Positions 23,101-33,645 of a DNA stretch of 64,000 nucleotides are shown one piece after another. A program made the translations under genes and the position numbers. The notes under the pieces were generated by a model, which made no database searches, was not told the origin of the DNA, and saw only the letters and a program-made list of their open reading frames with translations. Within the stretch, counting starts at the first letter, position 1. Every line of letters starts with the position of its first letter. This DNA comes from Apodemus sylvaticus (Eukaryota > Chordata > Mammalia > Rodentia > Muridae): contig NC_067481.1 in assembly GCF_947179515.1 (NCBI RefSeq), positions 8,791,183 through 8,855,182 on the forward strand. The letters are read 5' to 3'.

Positions 23101-23512
23101 GAAAAGTTCTTATTTCCTTCAGTTTCTCATAGATTCAGTTGCAAAAGCTTCAGGTACCTTTTCCCCAGTCATCTATGACATCACATCTGAGACCTTAAAC
23201 TAAGTTTCACTCTGCTGGAGACAGGGACATGTCCTTTGCTATGCCCGTGCTCTGGACTCAGGGCCTGCCTGGGTCCGGGTCACTCCACTCATGCGCCCTC
23301 ACAGTGAGCTTACTTAACACATCTTTCATCTTCAACTACAAGTGTTTTCTGGAGAGCAACTGACTCGTGAAGATGACAGAGGGCTCGAGGCATGAGAACG
23401 CTAGCAAACTGCGACATGAAGCTGTCTAGCTGGGAACTGTAAATCAGCCTTGACGTCAGACTCGATTGACTTACTGTTGTGACTCGAAAGCTTCCTTGGG
23501 ACTAAAGGACAG
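23101..23512. other. Intergenic, nothing recognised
   Basis: No gene or repeat recognised. Confidence 0.4.

Positions 23513-23554
<42 letters not shown>
23513..23554. repeat. (CA)n microsatellite
   Basis: 21 CA units. Confidence 0.97.
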
Positions 23555-23556
<2 letters not shown>

Positions 23557-23764
23557 TCTCATTGACAGTTCTGGATTGATTTGTCTAGACAGCTATTTCT
23601 CACAGCCTTTTTCTTGCAGATAACCTCTGTTATACACTCAGAGGTTGGGACCAAGCAGGCTAGGATGAGACAAACATACCAAGAGGTACAAAGCCCAGTC
23701 TGGGTCTGCTGAGGGTCTGCTGAGGCTCAGCAAGGGGAGGGAAGAGGGGATTGAGGAGTTTCTT

Positions 23765-23776
23765 TTTCTTCTTTTT

Positions 23777-23838
<62 letters not shown>

Positions 23839-24047
23839 TTCCTTCCTTCCTTCCTTCCTTCCTTCCTTCCTTCCTTCCTTCCTTTCTTTCTTTCTTTCTT
23901 TCTTTCTTTTTTGAGACAGGGTTTCTTTGTATAGCTCTGGCTGTCCTGGAACTCACTCTGTAGACCAGGCTGGCCTCGAACTCAGAAATCTGCCTGACTC
24001 TGCCTCCCAAGTGCTGGGATTAAAGGCGTGCGCCACCACTGCTCCAG
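23765..24047 (-). mobile_element. B1, minus strand, with (CTTT)n/(CTTC)n tail
   Basis: A near-consensus B1 complement runs 23911-24047. Its A-tail has become about 145 bp of CTTT then CTTC repeats. Exact 16-bp duplications 'gattgaggagtttctt' at 23749-23764 and 24048-24063 frame the whole insertion, so the tetranucleotide tract belongs to the SINE tail. Confidence 0.93.
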
Positions 24048-24101
24048 GATTGAGGAGTTTCTTAAGCAAAGACACAGACACCTGTACCTCCCGCCCTAAG
24101 A

Positions 24102-24313
24102 CGGTGGTTCCCAACCTTCCTAACACTACGACTCTTTAACACAGTCCCTTATGCTGTGCTGTGGCGACCTCCAACCATAAAAGTTGTTTTTGTTGCTATT
24201 TCAGCACTGTCATTTTGCAACAGTTATGAACTGTAAAGTAAACATCGGTGTCTTCTGATGGTCTTAGGGGAGGCCTGTGAAAGAAGTCACTACCCACAGG
24301 TTGAGAACCGCTG
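24102..24313. mobile_element. hAT-Charlie non-autonomous element (RCHARR1/MER5-type)
   Basis: Terminal inverted repeats 'cggtggttcccaacct' and 'aggttgagaaccgctg' match at 13 of 16 positions and have the hAT CAGNGGTTCTCAA form. Imperfect 8-bp duplications 'ccctaaga' and 'ctctaagc' flank them. The internal sequence has no transposase frame. Confidence 0.8.
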
Positions 24314-24321
24314 CTCTAAGC

Positions 24322-24757
24322 ACTGGGGACAGCTGAGCAGAGGTGTGTCACATCATGTTAGGCCTCAGAAAGTGCTGAGTGATGCCTTCAGCTCCAATCA
24401 GCTTCTCCTTTACCCCTGGGCTCTGCAGTGAGCTCTAGGGAATGATTTAATTGGCAGTGGCAAAGGTAGTGATTTTAGCCCACTGCCTTGGCCTTCCAGA
24501 AGTGCCCGGAAGCAGAATGAATCTCTTTAAAATGATATTAAAGATTTCTGTGCAGAAAAGAGTCTCCTACCTTGGTAAAAAATGGTGTCTAGTTTGCCCG
24601 CCATGCTCAATGTAACAGCATGGAGCCCTTATACAACTAGAATCTTCTTTCTGTCTTGCTTCCTGTAGAAGAGCCCTAGTTACAGGAACCTTCCTAACTT
24701 GGGATCCGGACTTTCCTGTAGTATCGTGTTAGGCAAATGGTTATGTCTTCCAGTTTC
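24322..24757. other. Intergenic, nothing recognised
   Basis: No gene or repeat recognised. Confidence 0.4.
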
Positions 24758-24945
24758 TAATATTATTTTTTTATGTATGCATGATGTGTATTTGCGGGTT
24801 GCATGCCACCGTGTTCTCATGGAGGTCAGAGGGACAGTCGCATGGGTTGATTCACACTTCTACCATGAAGTGGGTTCTGGGGATCAAACTCAGTCATCAG
24901 ACTTGCATGGCAGATACCTTTACCCAGTAAGCCATCTAAATAGTC
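24758..24945 (-). mobile_element. B3-type SINE, minus strand
   Basis: 'gggttctggggatcaaactc' and 'ccagtaagccatctaaatag' are the complement of a diverged B3. Confidence 0.75.
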
Positions 24946-25074
24946 CTGTCTTCTGTTTTTAGCCTGAGAAATGGTGACAAGGACATCTACTCTGTGAGGT
25001 TAAGATGCAGAATCTGTAATCACCTGATCAATAAATGAAGCCACTCCAAGGGTGGCTCCTATTTTTTTCTTCTG

Positions 25075-25500
25075 TTCTTTTGAAATGGAATTTTATGTAG
25101 TTCTGGCTAACCTTGAACTCTCTATGTTAATGAAGATGGCCTTGAATTCCCTTACCTCCAGTTTCTGAGTGCTGGGATTACAGGATATAAAGTTAATCCT
25201 GTTGTTTGTTTCAAGACAGAGTTTCTCTGTATAGCCCTGGCTGTCCTGGAACTCTGTAGACCAGGCTGGCCTCAAACTCAGAAATCCACCTGCCTCTGCC
25301 TCCCAAGTACTGGGATTAATGGGGCCACCTCTGCCCGGCTTACTTATTTATTTAGGCTTGAGACAGGGTTTCTCTATGTAACAGAGCCCTGACTGTCCTA
25401 GACTCCCTTTATAGACCAGGCTGGCTTCGAACTCAGAGATCTGCCTACCTCTGCCTTCTGAGTGCTGGGATTAAAGGCATACACCACCACTGCCCGCAGG
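25075..25500 (-). mobile_element. Three consecutive minus-strand B1 SINEs
   Basis: An old B1-like unit at 25075-25190 is followed by B1 complements at about 25205-25345 and 25355-25500. Each of the latter has 'gagtttctctgtatagccct' type heads and 'ctgggatta' near the end. Confidence 0.85.
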
Positions 25501-26235
25501 CTAATCCTGGTTTATGCAATGCTGGAGAGCAAACCAAGGATTTTGTGCAAGCTCTAAACCAACAGAACTACCTCCCCTGCCTTTTCTAAGTGTTCCTACT
25601 GAAGGCATGTTTGCTATAGAGAAGAAAGGTCTATTTCCTCCCAGAGTGCCTGTCACTCAAGGGCCCAGGAGAAGGGGACTGATTTCCTCTAGCAGAATTG
25701 CATCTCTACCTAGCTCTGCCAACTGCTGAAAGACAATGATGGGAGAGTCACACCACTGTGGAGAAGCCCACTGAAGTCCTCAACAGATGCTCAGGCCTTG
25801 GTGCTTAGAATGTAGTTCATAGTTGAACCCTTGCTTAATACTAAGCAATAATGCATAAGGCCCTGAGTTCCATCTCCAGCATAGGGGTATAAGACACGGC
25901 CGAGGTCTGCCTCCTGCAGATAATGCTGCTAACGGTTTTCTGTTAGCATAATTCTGATAAACATTGATGGTGGTGGATCAGTTCTGTGCAAAGATGCACA
26001 CTGGGGACCAAGCCAGGTCCAGCTGGCACGTGACTTTGAGATTGCTTGGTACCTCCTGTGTGCCCTTAGCTCTGCTCAGCTGGAGACTCTTTAACTGATC
26101 ACTAATACCATAGGGTAGGTGCCCATGTGGTCGCCCCATTGCCCAAGCTTGGGAGAGGTCAAGTGAGTTTCCTCAGGTCATATAATGCCATCTGGGATCC
26201 AAAGCTAGGTTGGTTACCCAGTGCATTCATTCTAG
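25501..26235. other. Intergenic with an ID-like fragment
   Basis: An ID-like fragment at about 25795-25890 ('aaggccctgagttccatctc') is the only thing recognised. The rest is unassigned. Confidence 0.4.
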
Positions 26236-26475
26236 GGACGCTTCATCTTCTTCATCTTCTTCATCTCCTCCTTCATCTTCTCCTTCTCCTTCTCCTTCAT
26301 CTTCTCCTTCTCCTCCTTCTTCTTCTTCTTCTTTTTGGTTTTTCAAGACAGGGTTTCTCTGTATAGCCCTGGCTGTCCTGGAACTCATTCTGTAGACCAG
26401 GCTGACCTTGAACTCAGAAATCCGCTTGCCTCCCAAGTGCTGGGATTAAAGGTGTGCACCACCAGGGCCCAAATA
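26236..26475 (-). mobile_element. B1, minus strand, with (CTT)n/(CTC)n tail
   Basis: About 95 bp of CTT/CTC pyrimidine repeat precedes a B1 complement starting 'caagacagggtttctctgta' and ending 'gattaaaggtgtgcaccacc'. Confidence 0.9.
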
Positions 26476-26964
26476 GGAACACTTCTAAGACATGCTATGA
26501 TTGGTTGAGGTTTCTGCCAATTTGGTCAGAAGCCCAGACCCTGGCTGGATCTTTCTTGCCCACTCTCTTCACCATCTCCCAGCTCAGGAGTCCTTGAGGA
26601 GAAGCCTGTCAATACTGATGGCACACAGTGGCAGTGGGGTTTTGCTGGCAAGCACGGACAAACTGGCTCAGACACCCATTCCTCAATACACCAAATAAAG
26701 AGGGAAAGAAAAATACAATGAAAAGCAGAGAGAGATTTATTTCGTGGGGCTACACTGGGAAGAAGAAGAAGTAATGAGCCCCACAGACCCCACCAAGTCA
26801 TTCTTTGGGGTGCTATTAGGAGGCCTGGGTTTGAAAAAAAGGTCTAGAAGCATGCATAGCCTAGCAATCCTGATCAAGGGGTGGTCTTGACCATCACTGG
26901 ACCTTCACTGTCTCAGCTCTAGGCTCACCCAAAAGATAGTCAACAAGTCATCAAGACTGCTTAA
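26476..26964. other. Intergenic, nothing recognised
   Basis: No gene or repeat recognised. Confidence 0.4.
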
Positions 26965-27435
26965 AGTTAGCTGGGGGGTGGTGGCACACGACTTTAATCC
27001 TAGCACTTGGGAGGCAAGAGGCAGGCAGATTTCTGAGTTTGAGGCCAGCCTGGTCTACAAAGTGAGTTCCAGGACAGCCAGTGCTACACAGAGAAACCCT
27101 GTCTGTGGTGGGGAGGTGGGGGGAAGACTGCTTAATGGTGGTGGCACATGCCTTTAATCCCAGCACTTGGGAGGCAGAGGCAGGCAGATCTTGAGTTCGA
27201 GGCTAGCATGGTCTACAAATTGAGTTCCAGGACAGCCAAGGCTACACAGAGACACCACTGTCTCGAACAAATCAAACCAAACCAACAACAAAAAAGTTTA
27301 AAGTTGCTGGGCAGTGGTGGTGCACTGGGAGGCAGAGGCAGGTGGATTTCTGAGTTCGAGGCTAGTCTGGTCTACAGAGTGAGTTCTAGGACAGCCAAGG
27401 CTACACAGAGAAACCCTGTCTTGAAAAAAAAAAAT
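26965..27435 (+). mobile_element. Three consecutive plus-strand B1 SINEs
   Basis: B1 copies lie at about 26965-27115, 27130-27290 and 27303-27435. The third lacks the 'acgcctttaatcccagcact' segment, jumping from 'tggtggtgca' to 'ctgggaggcagag'. The fragments 'agactgcttaa' and 'ttaaagtt' between them suggest repeated use of one target area. Confidence 0.9.
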
Positions 27436-27477
27436 TCTACCCTGATCCCAAGCCAAAATTCACATAATGCTTTTAAT

Positions 27478-27530
27478 TAATTATATATATTATATATATT
27501 AATTATATACATACATACATATATATATAA
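27478..27530. repeat. (TA)n-rich low complexity
   Basis: TATATA runs with a few CATACATA units. Confidence 0.9.
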
Positions 27531-27619
27531 TACAATACTCAAGTCAACCACTTGGATAGCAATGTTTCTAACCAAATGCCCTAACATAACACAACCCAGT
27601 GGACTCAGCTGGAGTCTGG

Positions 27620-27980
27620 AGAATGGCTTAGAGCTTAAGAGTTCTTTTTTTTTGTTTTGTTTTTTGTTTTTCGGATTTGTTTTTTCTTTTCTTTTCTTTT
27701 TTTGTTTTTGTTTTGTTTTTTTGTTTTTTGGATTTGTTCCCCTCCCCCAGACAGGGTTTCTCTGTATAGTCCTGGCTGTCCTGGAGCTCACCCTGTAGAC
27801 CAGGCTGGCCTTGAACTCAGAAATCCGCCTGCTCTGCCTCCCAGATTAAAGGTAGGGATTAAAGGTGTGTGCCACCACTTCCCCGGCTGAGAGTTCTTAA
27901 ACTCTTGCAGGGACCTGAGTTCAGTTCTCAGCACCCACCTACACAAAGATACACATGCACACAATTAAAATTAAAAATAG
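27620..27980 (+). mobile_element. B2-like SINE interrupted by a minus-strand B1
   Basis: 'gagaatggcttagagcttaa' (27620-27639) and 'gcagggacctgagttcagtt' (after 27905) are parts of one B2-like element. A T-rich tract (27645-27735, the B1 tail) and a B1 complement (27745-27885) separate them. 'agagttctt' is duplicated at both edges. Confidence 0.75.
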
Positions 27981-27982
27981 GA

Positions 27983-28150
27983 GCCAGGTGGTGGTGGCGC
28001 ATGTCTGTAATCCCAGCACTCTAGGAGGCAGAGGCAGGCAGATTTCTGAGTTCAAGGCCAGCCTGGTCTACAGAGTGAGTTCCAGGACAGCCAGGAATAT
28101 ACAGAGAAACCCTGTCTCGAAAAAAACAAATCCAAAAAAACAAAAAAACA
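27983..28150 (+). mobile_element. B1
   Basis: Near-consensus B1 with a 'ccaaaaaaacaaaaaaac' tail. Confidence 0.92.
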
Positions 28151-28156
28151 AAAATA

Positions 28157-28350
28157 GGGCTGGAGAGATTGTTCAGTGGTTAAGAGCACTGACTGCTCTT
28201 CCAGAGGTCCTGAGTTCAATTCCCAGCAACCATATGTTGGCTCACAACCATCTCTAATGGGATCCAATGTCTGTTTCTGGTGTGTGCCTGAAAACAGCTA
28301 CAGTGTGTTCATATAAATACAAATAAATATATCTTTTAAAAATAAATAAA
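28157..28350 (+). mobile_element. B2
   Basis: 'gggctggagagattgttcag', 'aagagcactgactgctcttc' and 'ctacagtgtgttcatataaa' give a full-length, near-consensus mouse B2. Confidence 0.95.
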
Positions 28351-28369
28351 ATTAAAAATAAGAATAGTT

Positions 28370-28690
28370 GGCCAGTATGGTGGCACATGCCTTTAATCCC
28401 AGCACTCAGAAGGTAGAGGTAGCCGGATCTCTGAGTTCGAGGCCAGTCTGGTCTATAGAGGGAGTCCAGGACAGCCAGGGCTCTGTTACACAGAGAAACC
28501 CTGTCTCAAGCCTAAGTAAATAAATAAATAAATAAATAAGCAGTAGCGTGGTGGAGCACACCTTTAATCCCAGCACTTAGGAGGTAGAGGCAGGCAGATT
28601 TCTGAGTTCAAGGCCAGCCTGGTCTACAGAGTGAGTTCCAGGACAGTCAGGGCTAGACAGAGAATCCCTGTCTCAAAAAACCAAAACATA
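28370..28690 (+). mobile_element. Two plus-strand B1 SINEs
   Basis: The first (28370-28540) has an (AAAT)n tail and an inserted 'tgtta' near its end. The second (28545-28690) has a short A tail running into a TA repeat (28687-28722). Confidence 0.9.
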
Positions 28691-28722
28691 TATATATATA
28701 TGTATGTATTATATATATAAAG

Positions 28723-29447
28723 ATTTACTAATTTGATTCTTCCATGCTGAGGAGCAATTGTAGGAGAGCCTCTTTTTTCCCAATGTAAGTCATTATTTGT
28801 CCCCAGAGACCTCCCCCCCCCCCCCAAATCACTGGTAGTTTAGTTCTCGTTACTGGAACTGAGAAACTTAAGTCTTACTCATCAGCCTGCTTTTCAGACA
28901 CCTAGATATCACCTAAAAACCTCCCGCTGTTCTTGTTTTTAACTGATGTGGCTTGCTGAATCGGAGGCGCGGAATTTGGAACAAATTCAATGTCAGTTTC
29001 CTTCAAGGATCAGTTCTTCCTTCTGGGCTCGAGAGACAGAACAAGCAACACGCCAGTCCATCTGAACCCTGAAGGTCTATTGTTCACCCAAGAAGTTTCA
29101 CATTTTGGCCAAAGACCCATTCTCCTGAATAAGGACGTTGATGGGGAAGTGAGCATCCAAGGACCTTATCTTGTAACTGAAGCCTGGCTCAGACAGCGGC
29201 CAGTTCCCTTCTGTTACCCCATCAGTTGTCAATTTGGAGCCTCTTCCTTTGCTTTCCACGGAGAGTCAGTTCTACATTGATGTGGTTGGAGTCCCCCCTC
29301 CCCCCCCAGGGTTCTTCTGGGGCCCTTTGCAAGGACTGTGTGTCCCTTCAGAGTGATGTCGACATTTTCTGGAATGTTGGCAGTCTGATTCATTCTAGTG
29401 GTAGATAGGACAATAAAAGCTGGAAAACTATTTTTAAAATTTAATAT
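28723..29447. other. Intergenic, nothing recognised
   Basis: A 96-residue open frame at 28990-29280 has no recognisable family features and no splice or promoter context, so I leave it unassigned. C-runs lie at 28809-28822 and 29295-29310. Confidence 0.4.
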
Positions 29448-29900
29448 TTGCTGGGTGGTTGTGGTATATACCTCATGGGCAGCATGATCTACAGAGTGAG
29501 TTTCAGGACAGCTAAGGCTACTGAAAAAAAAACCTATCTTAAAAAAAAAATTTTACGGGCTGGTGAGATGGCTCAGTGGGTAAGAGCACTGACTGCTCTC
29601 CCAAAGGTTCTGAGTTCAAGTCCCAGCAACCACATGGTGGCTCACAACCATCTGTAATGGGGTCTGACACCCTCTTCTGGTGTGTCTAAAGACAGCTACA
29701 GTGTACTTAGATATAATAATAATAAATAAAATTAAAAAAAATTTATGTGTATGGGTGTTTTTCCTACGTATGTGTCTTGTGTACTGTGTGTGTTGGATCC
29801 TGGGTACTAAAGCTACAGATGCTGCAGAATTCTGTGAGTTTGAGACAAACCTGGTCTACAGAGCAAGTTCCAAGACAGCCAGGGATACAAAGACAGATAA
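29448..29900 (+). mobile_element. B1 fragment, B2, and B1 fragment in a row
   Basis: A truncated B1 lies at 29448-29555. A full B2 lies at 29557-29745 ('gggctggtgagatggctcag'). A (T/G)-rich B3-like piece follows, then another B1 3' part at 29825-29900. Confidence 0.8.
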
Positions 29901-32039
29901 TAAAGTCATTTGTAGTAATCCATTATTCATCTGTAAGAGCAGAAAGCTTTGTGTGTATACAGTTAACACATTGCAATTCATAACATACAATTGTCTAGAA
30001 TCTGAAGGGAGGTATTTGCTGGTATTTTGTGGTGTTACAGCACACACTGTGCCAAAGAACAGGTGCTTCACGTTCAGAACCAAGGTCACAGTGAGCTATG
30101 GGAAACACTCTGGACTCATTATGTGTATCTTGGGCATTATACATTCAGGCACTACCCTTTACTAGTGTCAGATTCTTCTCTGCCCCATGTTTACACTCCT
30201 CCACGGCAGAAGAGGCGTCACCTACAGAAACCGAGCGAAGCCAGCTGCTGGCCTCCGGATACTTCATTTCTTTGAAGAACTCTGTCTCAGCCTGTCTACT
30301 CTCTTGAAGATTCAAACTATGAGTCAGACTCCCCACGGTCTCCAGGAGACCTCTGAGAGACCTTTGTCTGGCTTCCTAGGAAGGAAGCCCTAGTCACCTA
30401 GACCCCAGATGTGTCATGGGCCTGGAACCTGGGCCGAGGAGCCCCGAGATGAGGTACTTTAACTCCACAGTGGGGTCAGGGCAGACCCTGTGTCTTGAGC
30501 CTTATGCACCACTTAGATATCCTGGGGATTTTCCTAGACGCTCTACAGAGGTCAGCTGAAACCTTGGAGGTGCCCCAGGTGGTTCCCAACAACTGGGAAC
30601 TCACGAGTTCAAAAGGCCTTTGTCCTGAGGTCAGAAAGTGAGTAAGTCCAGAACCCAGGCCCCAGAGGACAATGACAGCTCTTGGCCTGGGTCACTCAGG
30701 CCACTCTAACCTCAGACTTCCAGACACTGGGCTCTCGAGAGGGTGCTGTGATAGGATCTCAGGTCTGTTTTGTTTCAGTGGTCGAAGGGACCAGCATAGA
30801 AAGAGATGTGAAAATTAAGTGTTCTCACAGGAAGGGGCTCTGGGGGATAGCTGACTCTGAGATGGAAGTGAGGGACAGGGCTGTGTGGCACCATGGCAGG
30901 GTGTTTATCTAGCAGGCACCGGACCTAGCTTCAGTGCCCAGAACTGCAAAGAAGGGACCACACTGTATGGTAAACACCAGAGAAGTGTGGTTTCCAGCTT
31001 CTCCGTAAAATGGGATTAGCCAACCCATTTATGGCTGTGGCAACGGAAGGTGAACTAACGTCTCATTGTTAAAACCAAGGGGTAGCCGGCAGGATTCGGA
31101 GGGACAGGCAGGCCCACATAGCTGCAGGAATCGCGCATGCTCAAACTCCAAAGACAGGCTGAGACATATGCCTAGGCCTAAAGGATTATAGGTCAGGTCA
31201 CACCTTAAAGGTTCAGTTAAGACCTTAAATCCCTCCCCAAACACCGGGGCTTAGCACTTGCAGAAGTTTCCAGCTAGGCATTCAAGTCTCCAAAGTTAGT
31301 CTAGTTGATTTTCCCCTGCCTAGCCACAGATGGCAGCAGCCTAAAAACAAAACAACAAAACAAAACAACAACAAAAAATCGTTGGGGTGAACTTTAACTT
31401 TAGTGGAGTTTTAGGAGAAAGATTGGTGGGACCGGGGTTGTAAACAGCAGGGAGAAATTAGCATTTTCTTTTGATCTTCCTCTCTCCGGTGAGTTCGAAC
31501 AGAGCTGGTCTAGATCCCCCATGGAGAGGAATCTGCTTTCATCTGGCAATCTGAGGGCTGGGACGACTTTTGTCTTCTAAGGGGAGAGCCTCTTCGAATG
31601 TTTGTGGAAGGAGTTTGAATTTGAATAAAAAGAGGAGAATTTCCGGGGGAAGGCAAACCTAGGATCAAGGGAAAACCTGCAATAGCGACCTGAGAAGATG
31701 GAGCCTATGGGGTCCCTAAATGGGATGGAGAGCCCTCTTGAGGAGGGCTGCCATTCCCAAATGATTGACTGATCATGAAATGAGATGGGGGAGAAGACTC
31801 TCGAGAAAATCAGAAAAGCACGTATGAATCAAATTGAAGCTTAATACTAACATGAAAAACTCCTGGGTCTCTAGAGCACGGGGAGGCGCCCACCAGGGAA
31901 CCGCTGGGGTATGGCACCGTCGGGGAAGGCCTTGGAGAGCCGGCATCTGCCAGAGTTCATGGTGGGAATGTTAACATTTGCATCAGTAGGGGAAGCAGGG
32001 GGTGCTGCTATGTTTTAGAAATCCGAGTTTCTAAACCTG
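29901..32039. other. Intergenic, mostly unassigned
   Basis: About 2.1 kb with only a doubtful ID-like fragment at about 30880-30950 ('tctagcaggcaccggaccta') and an (AAAAC)n-like A-rich patch at 31345-31378. No gene is visible. A SINE-free zone begins at about 31 kb and continues through the Cdc42ep4 promoter. Confidence 0.45.
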
Positions 32040-32150
32040 AGGTTTTATAAAAAAGAAAAGCCAGGGGTATGTTTGCTGGAGGTGAAGTGTGGTGTGGGGG
32101 AAGGGGATGCCTTTGGGGGCCCATGCTGAGGGCCCCACCTCTGACCCACA
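32040..32150. repeat. Unclassified interspersed repeat, copy 2
   Basis: A diverged relative of 5495-5600, sharing the 'ttttataaaaaaga', 'tatgtttgctggaggtg' and 'gggggaaggggatgcct' blocks in the same order. Confidence 0.45.
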
Positions 32151-33059
32151 GCCCCGACTAGGACACTGCTCTATTGTAAACCAGGTTCTCCTTCATCTTG
32201 ACAACCCCCAGGTGAGGTTAGGTGAGGGGCCCATACAAGGACAGTCAGACTAGCCAGAGGAGGCAAGTTCTCCATGGTAACCCATTCAGGGTCAGAACCT
32301 CAGGGATAGCTCCTTCCTAAGTTGCTTTGGACCTCGTTTTTCTTTAGTTTCACTAATGTTGGCATCTCTTTTGGTCGTTGGTGGTGCTGGGCTTGAACGC
32401 AGTGTGAACTAGCCTCGTGTTCAGCAGCGGGAGCTAGACCCCTGCGCCAGGCACTTAACTTTTAGGTTTGATTTTCCTACAACATGGACAGCTTGACGTT
32501 TTCAGGGATAGGTGGGAGAAAGAAGGTGGGGTCCTGAGAGACAGGGTTTCCTGAGGAGGACAGTGAAGGAGCTGAGGGACCATGAGGCAACGCAGGGGGA
32601 AAAGGAGGCTGGGGCCTACGCCACTTCCACGCCCACTTCCTTTAAGTAGTTAGGGAACTTTCACTTTGGGCTGGCTCCGGTTCCTCTTTATTGACTATTT
32701 CACCGCCGGCTTTTCTTTTAATGATCATTCGTAGCTGGGGCTCCGAGATGGTTGCTGCTCCAAGTATCCGGCCTAAGAACGCGGGATTAATTCCAGGAAC
32801 TTCCCTGGGAGGGTACTTGAGAGCCGGTGGTCACCAGACAGAGCGATGAAAGCCAGGTCACCTTGCTGAAAAGTCTCTCCACTGCCCAGTCCGGGTATGG
32901 TCTCGGGCGGACCTGCTTCTTCCGGCTCCAGATGGGGATGGAATCCACGGAAGCCAAGCTCCTGCTCGTGTCTCCAGACTCCCTGGTCCAGAAGTGGGTA
33001 ACTGGTCCTGGAGGGAGTTGTTTTCTTACCATTGTTGAAAACTAGAAGAGCCTAGAGAG
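32151..33059. other. Upstream flank of Cdc42ep4, unassigned
   Basis: No SINE is recognised. It contains 'ccacttccacgcccacttcc' (two ETS-like CACTTCC words) near 32620 and 'gaactttcactttgg' (ISRE-like) near 32650, both only suggestive. Confidence 0.4.
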
Positions 33060-33237
33060 AGCTTCCCCCTTGGGCCCTGGAGACCGGATGTACGCCTGTT
33101 TCTGCGGACCCCACGTCGGGTTCCGCGGCCGAAGCAAGATCTGCTCTGTCCACCCTACTGGGAGCTTGGAGGGGCGTCGCAGGCTTTTAGATTTGAACCT
33201 GGGAGGCCGAGCAGTCGGGCAGAGTTCCGGGACAGTC

Positions 33238-33264
33238 ATTGGCTGCTGCGGCGGAGTGACGTCA
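33238..33264 (+). promoter_or_regulatory. Cdc42ep4: Inverted CCAAT box and palindromic CRE
   Basis: ATTGG at 33238-33242 (an NF-Y type reverse CCAAT box) is followed 14 bp later by TGACGTCA at 33257-33264, the full CREB/ATF site. They lie about 45-60 bp before the exon I infer, a usual place for these elements, and GGGAGGG words follow. Binding is not shown. Confidence 0.7.
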
Positions 33265-33309
33265 GCGTGGAGGGGAATGGGAGGGAGGGCTGGGAGGAGC
33301 CTGGGAGGG

Positions 33310-33462
33310 GAGTGTCCCGGCTTCTAGCACACTCGGAGCCCGGGCAGCCAGAGGAAACAAACGCCGGCGCTGCCATGGGTCGCCAGCCTTGCCGAGGCGC
33401 CAAGCACACAGAAGGGAGCGCACAGCCGCACCTGGTCCGCGTTCGGGAAGCTGGGGACCGAG
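33310..33462 (+). other. Cdc42ep4: Cdc42ep4 non-coding exon 1 (approximate)
   Basis: The end is set by the donor GACCGAG|GTAGGC at 33462/33463. The start is a guess based on distance from the CRE. The main start codon lies in the next exon, so this is 5' UTR. It contains an ATG in strong context (GCCATGG). Other donors nearby, such as 'ctgg|gtaggg' near 33508, are possible. Confidence 0.6.
33375..33462 (+). other. Upstream ORF in Cdc42ep4 leader
   Basis: ATG at 33375 in GCCATGG context opens 29 codons and one base before the donor. If exon 1 is joined directly to the acceptor at 56937, the frame reads two more codons and meets TGA at 56942-56944, giving a 31-residue uORF that ends about 95 bases before the main ATG. 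This depends on the inferred splice. Confidence 0.5.
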
Positions 33463-33586
33463 GTAGGCGACGAGCATCCGTTTGTGGCCCAGCGGCCTCG
33501 TGAGGCCTGGGTAGGGTTGAGACCCCTGGTGACGTGGAGAAGGTAGAAAGACCCGGGATCGGAAAAAACGAGGACCCAGGAGCAGG

Positions 33587-33645
33587 ACACACACACACAT
33601 ACACACACGGACCCAGGAGCAGGGCACGCGCGCACACACACACCC
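33587..33645. repeat. CA-rich tract within the CpG island
   Basis: Two related segments, each 'cggacccaggagcagg(g/a)ca' with a CA run, form a short tandem pair. Confidence 0.8.

Noticed and set aside
28990..29280. 96-codon plus-strand frame
   Set aside because: Isolated, no domain or family signal; could be decayed repeat.
32646..32660. Interferon-response-like element (TTTCACTTT)
   Set aside because: A single partial match about 650 bp upstream of the promoter, too common by chance to call.
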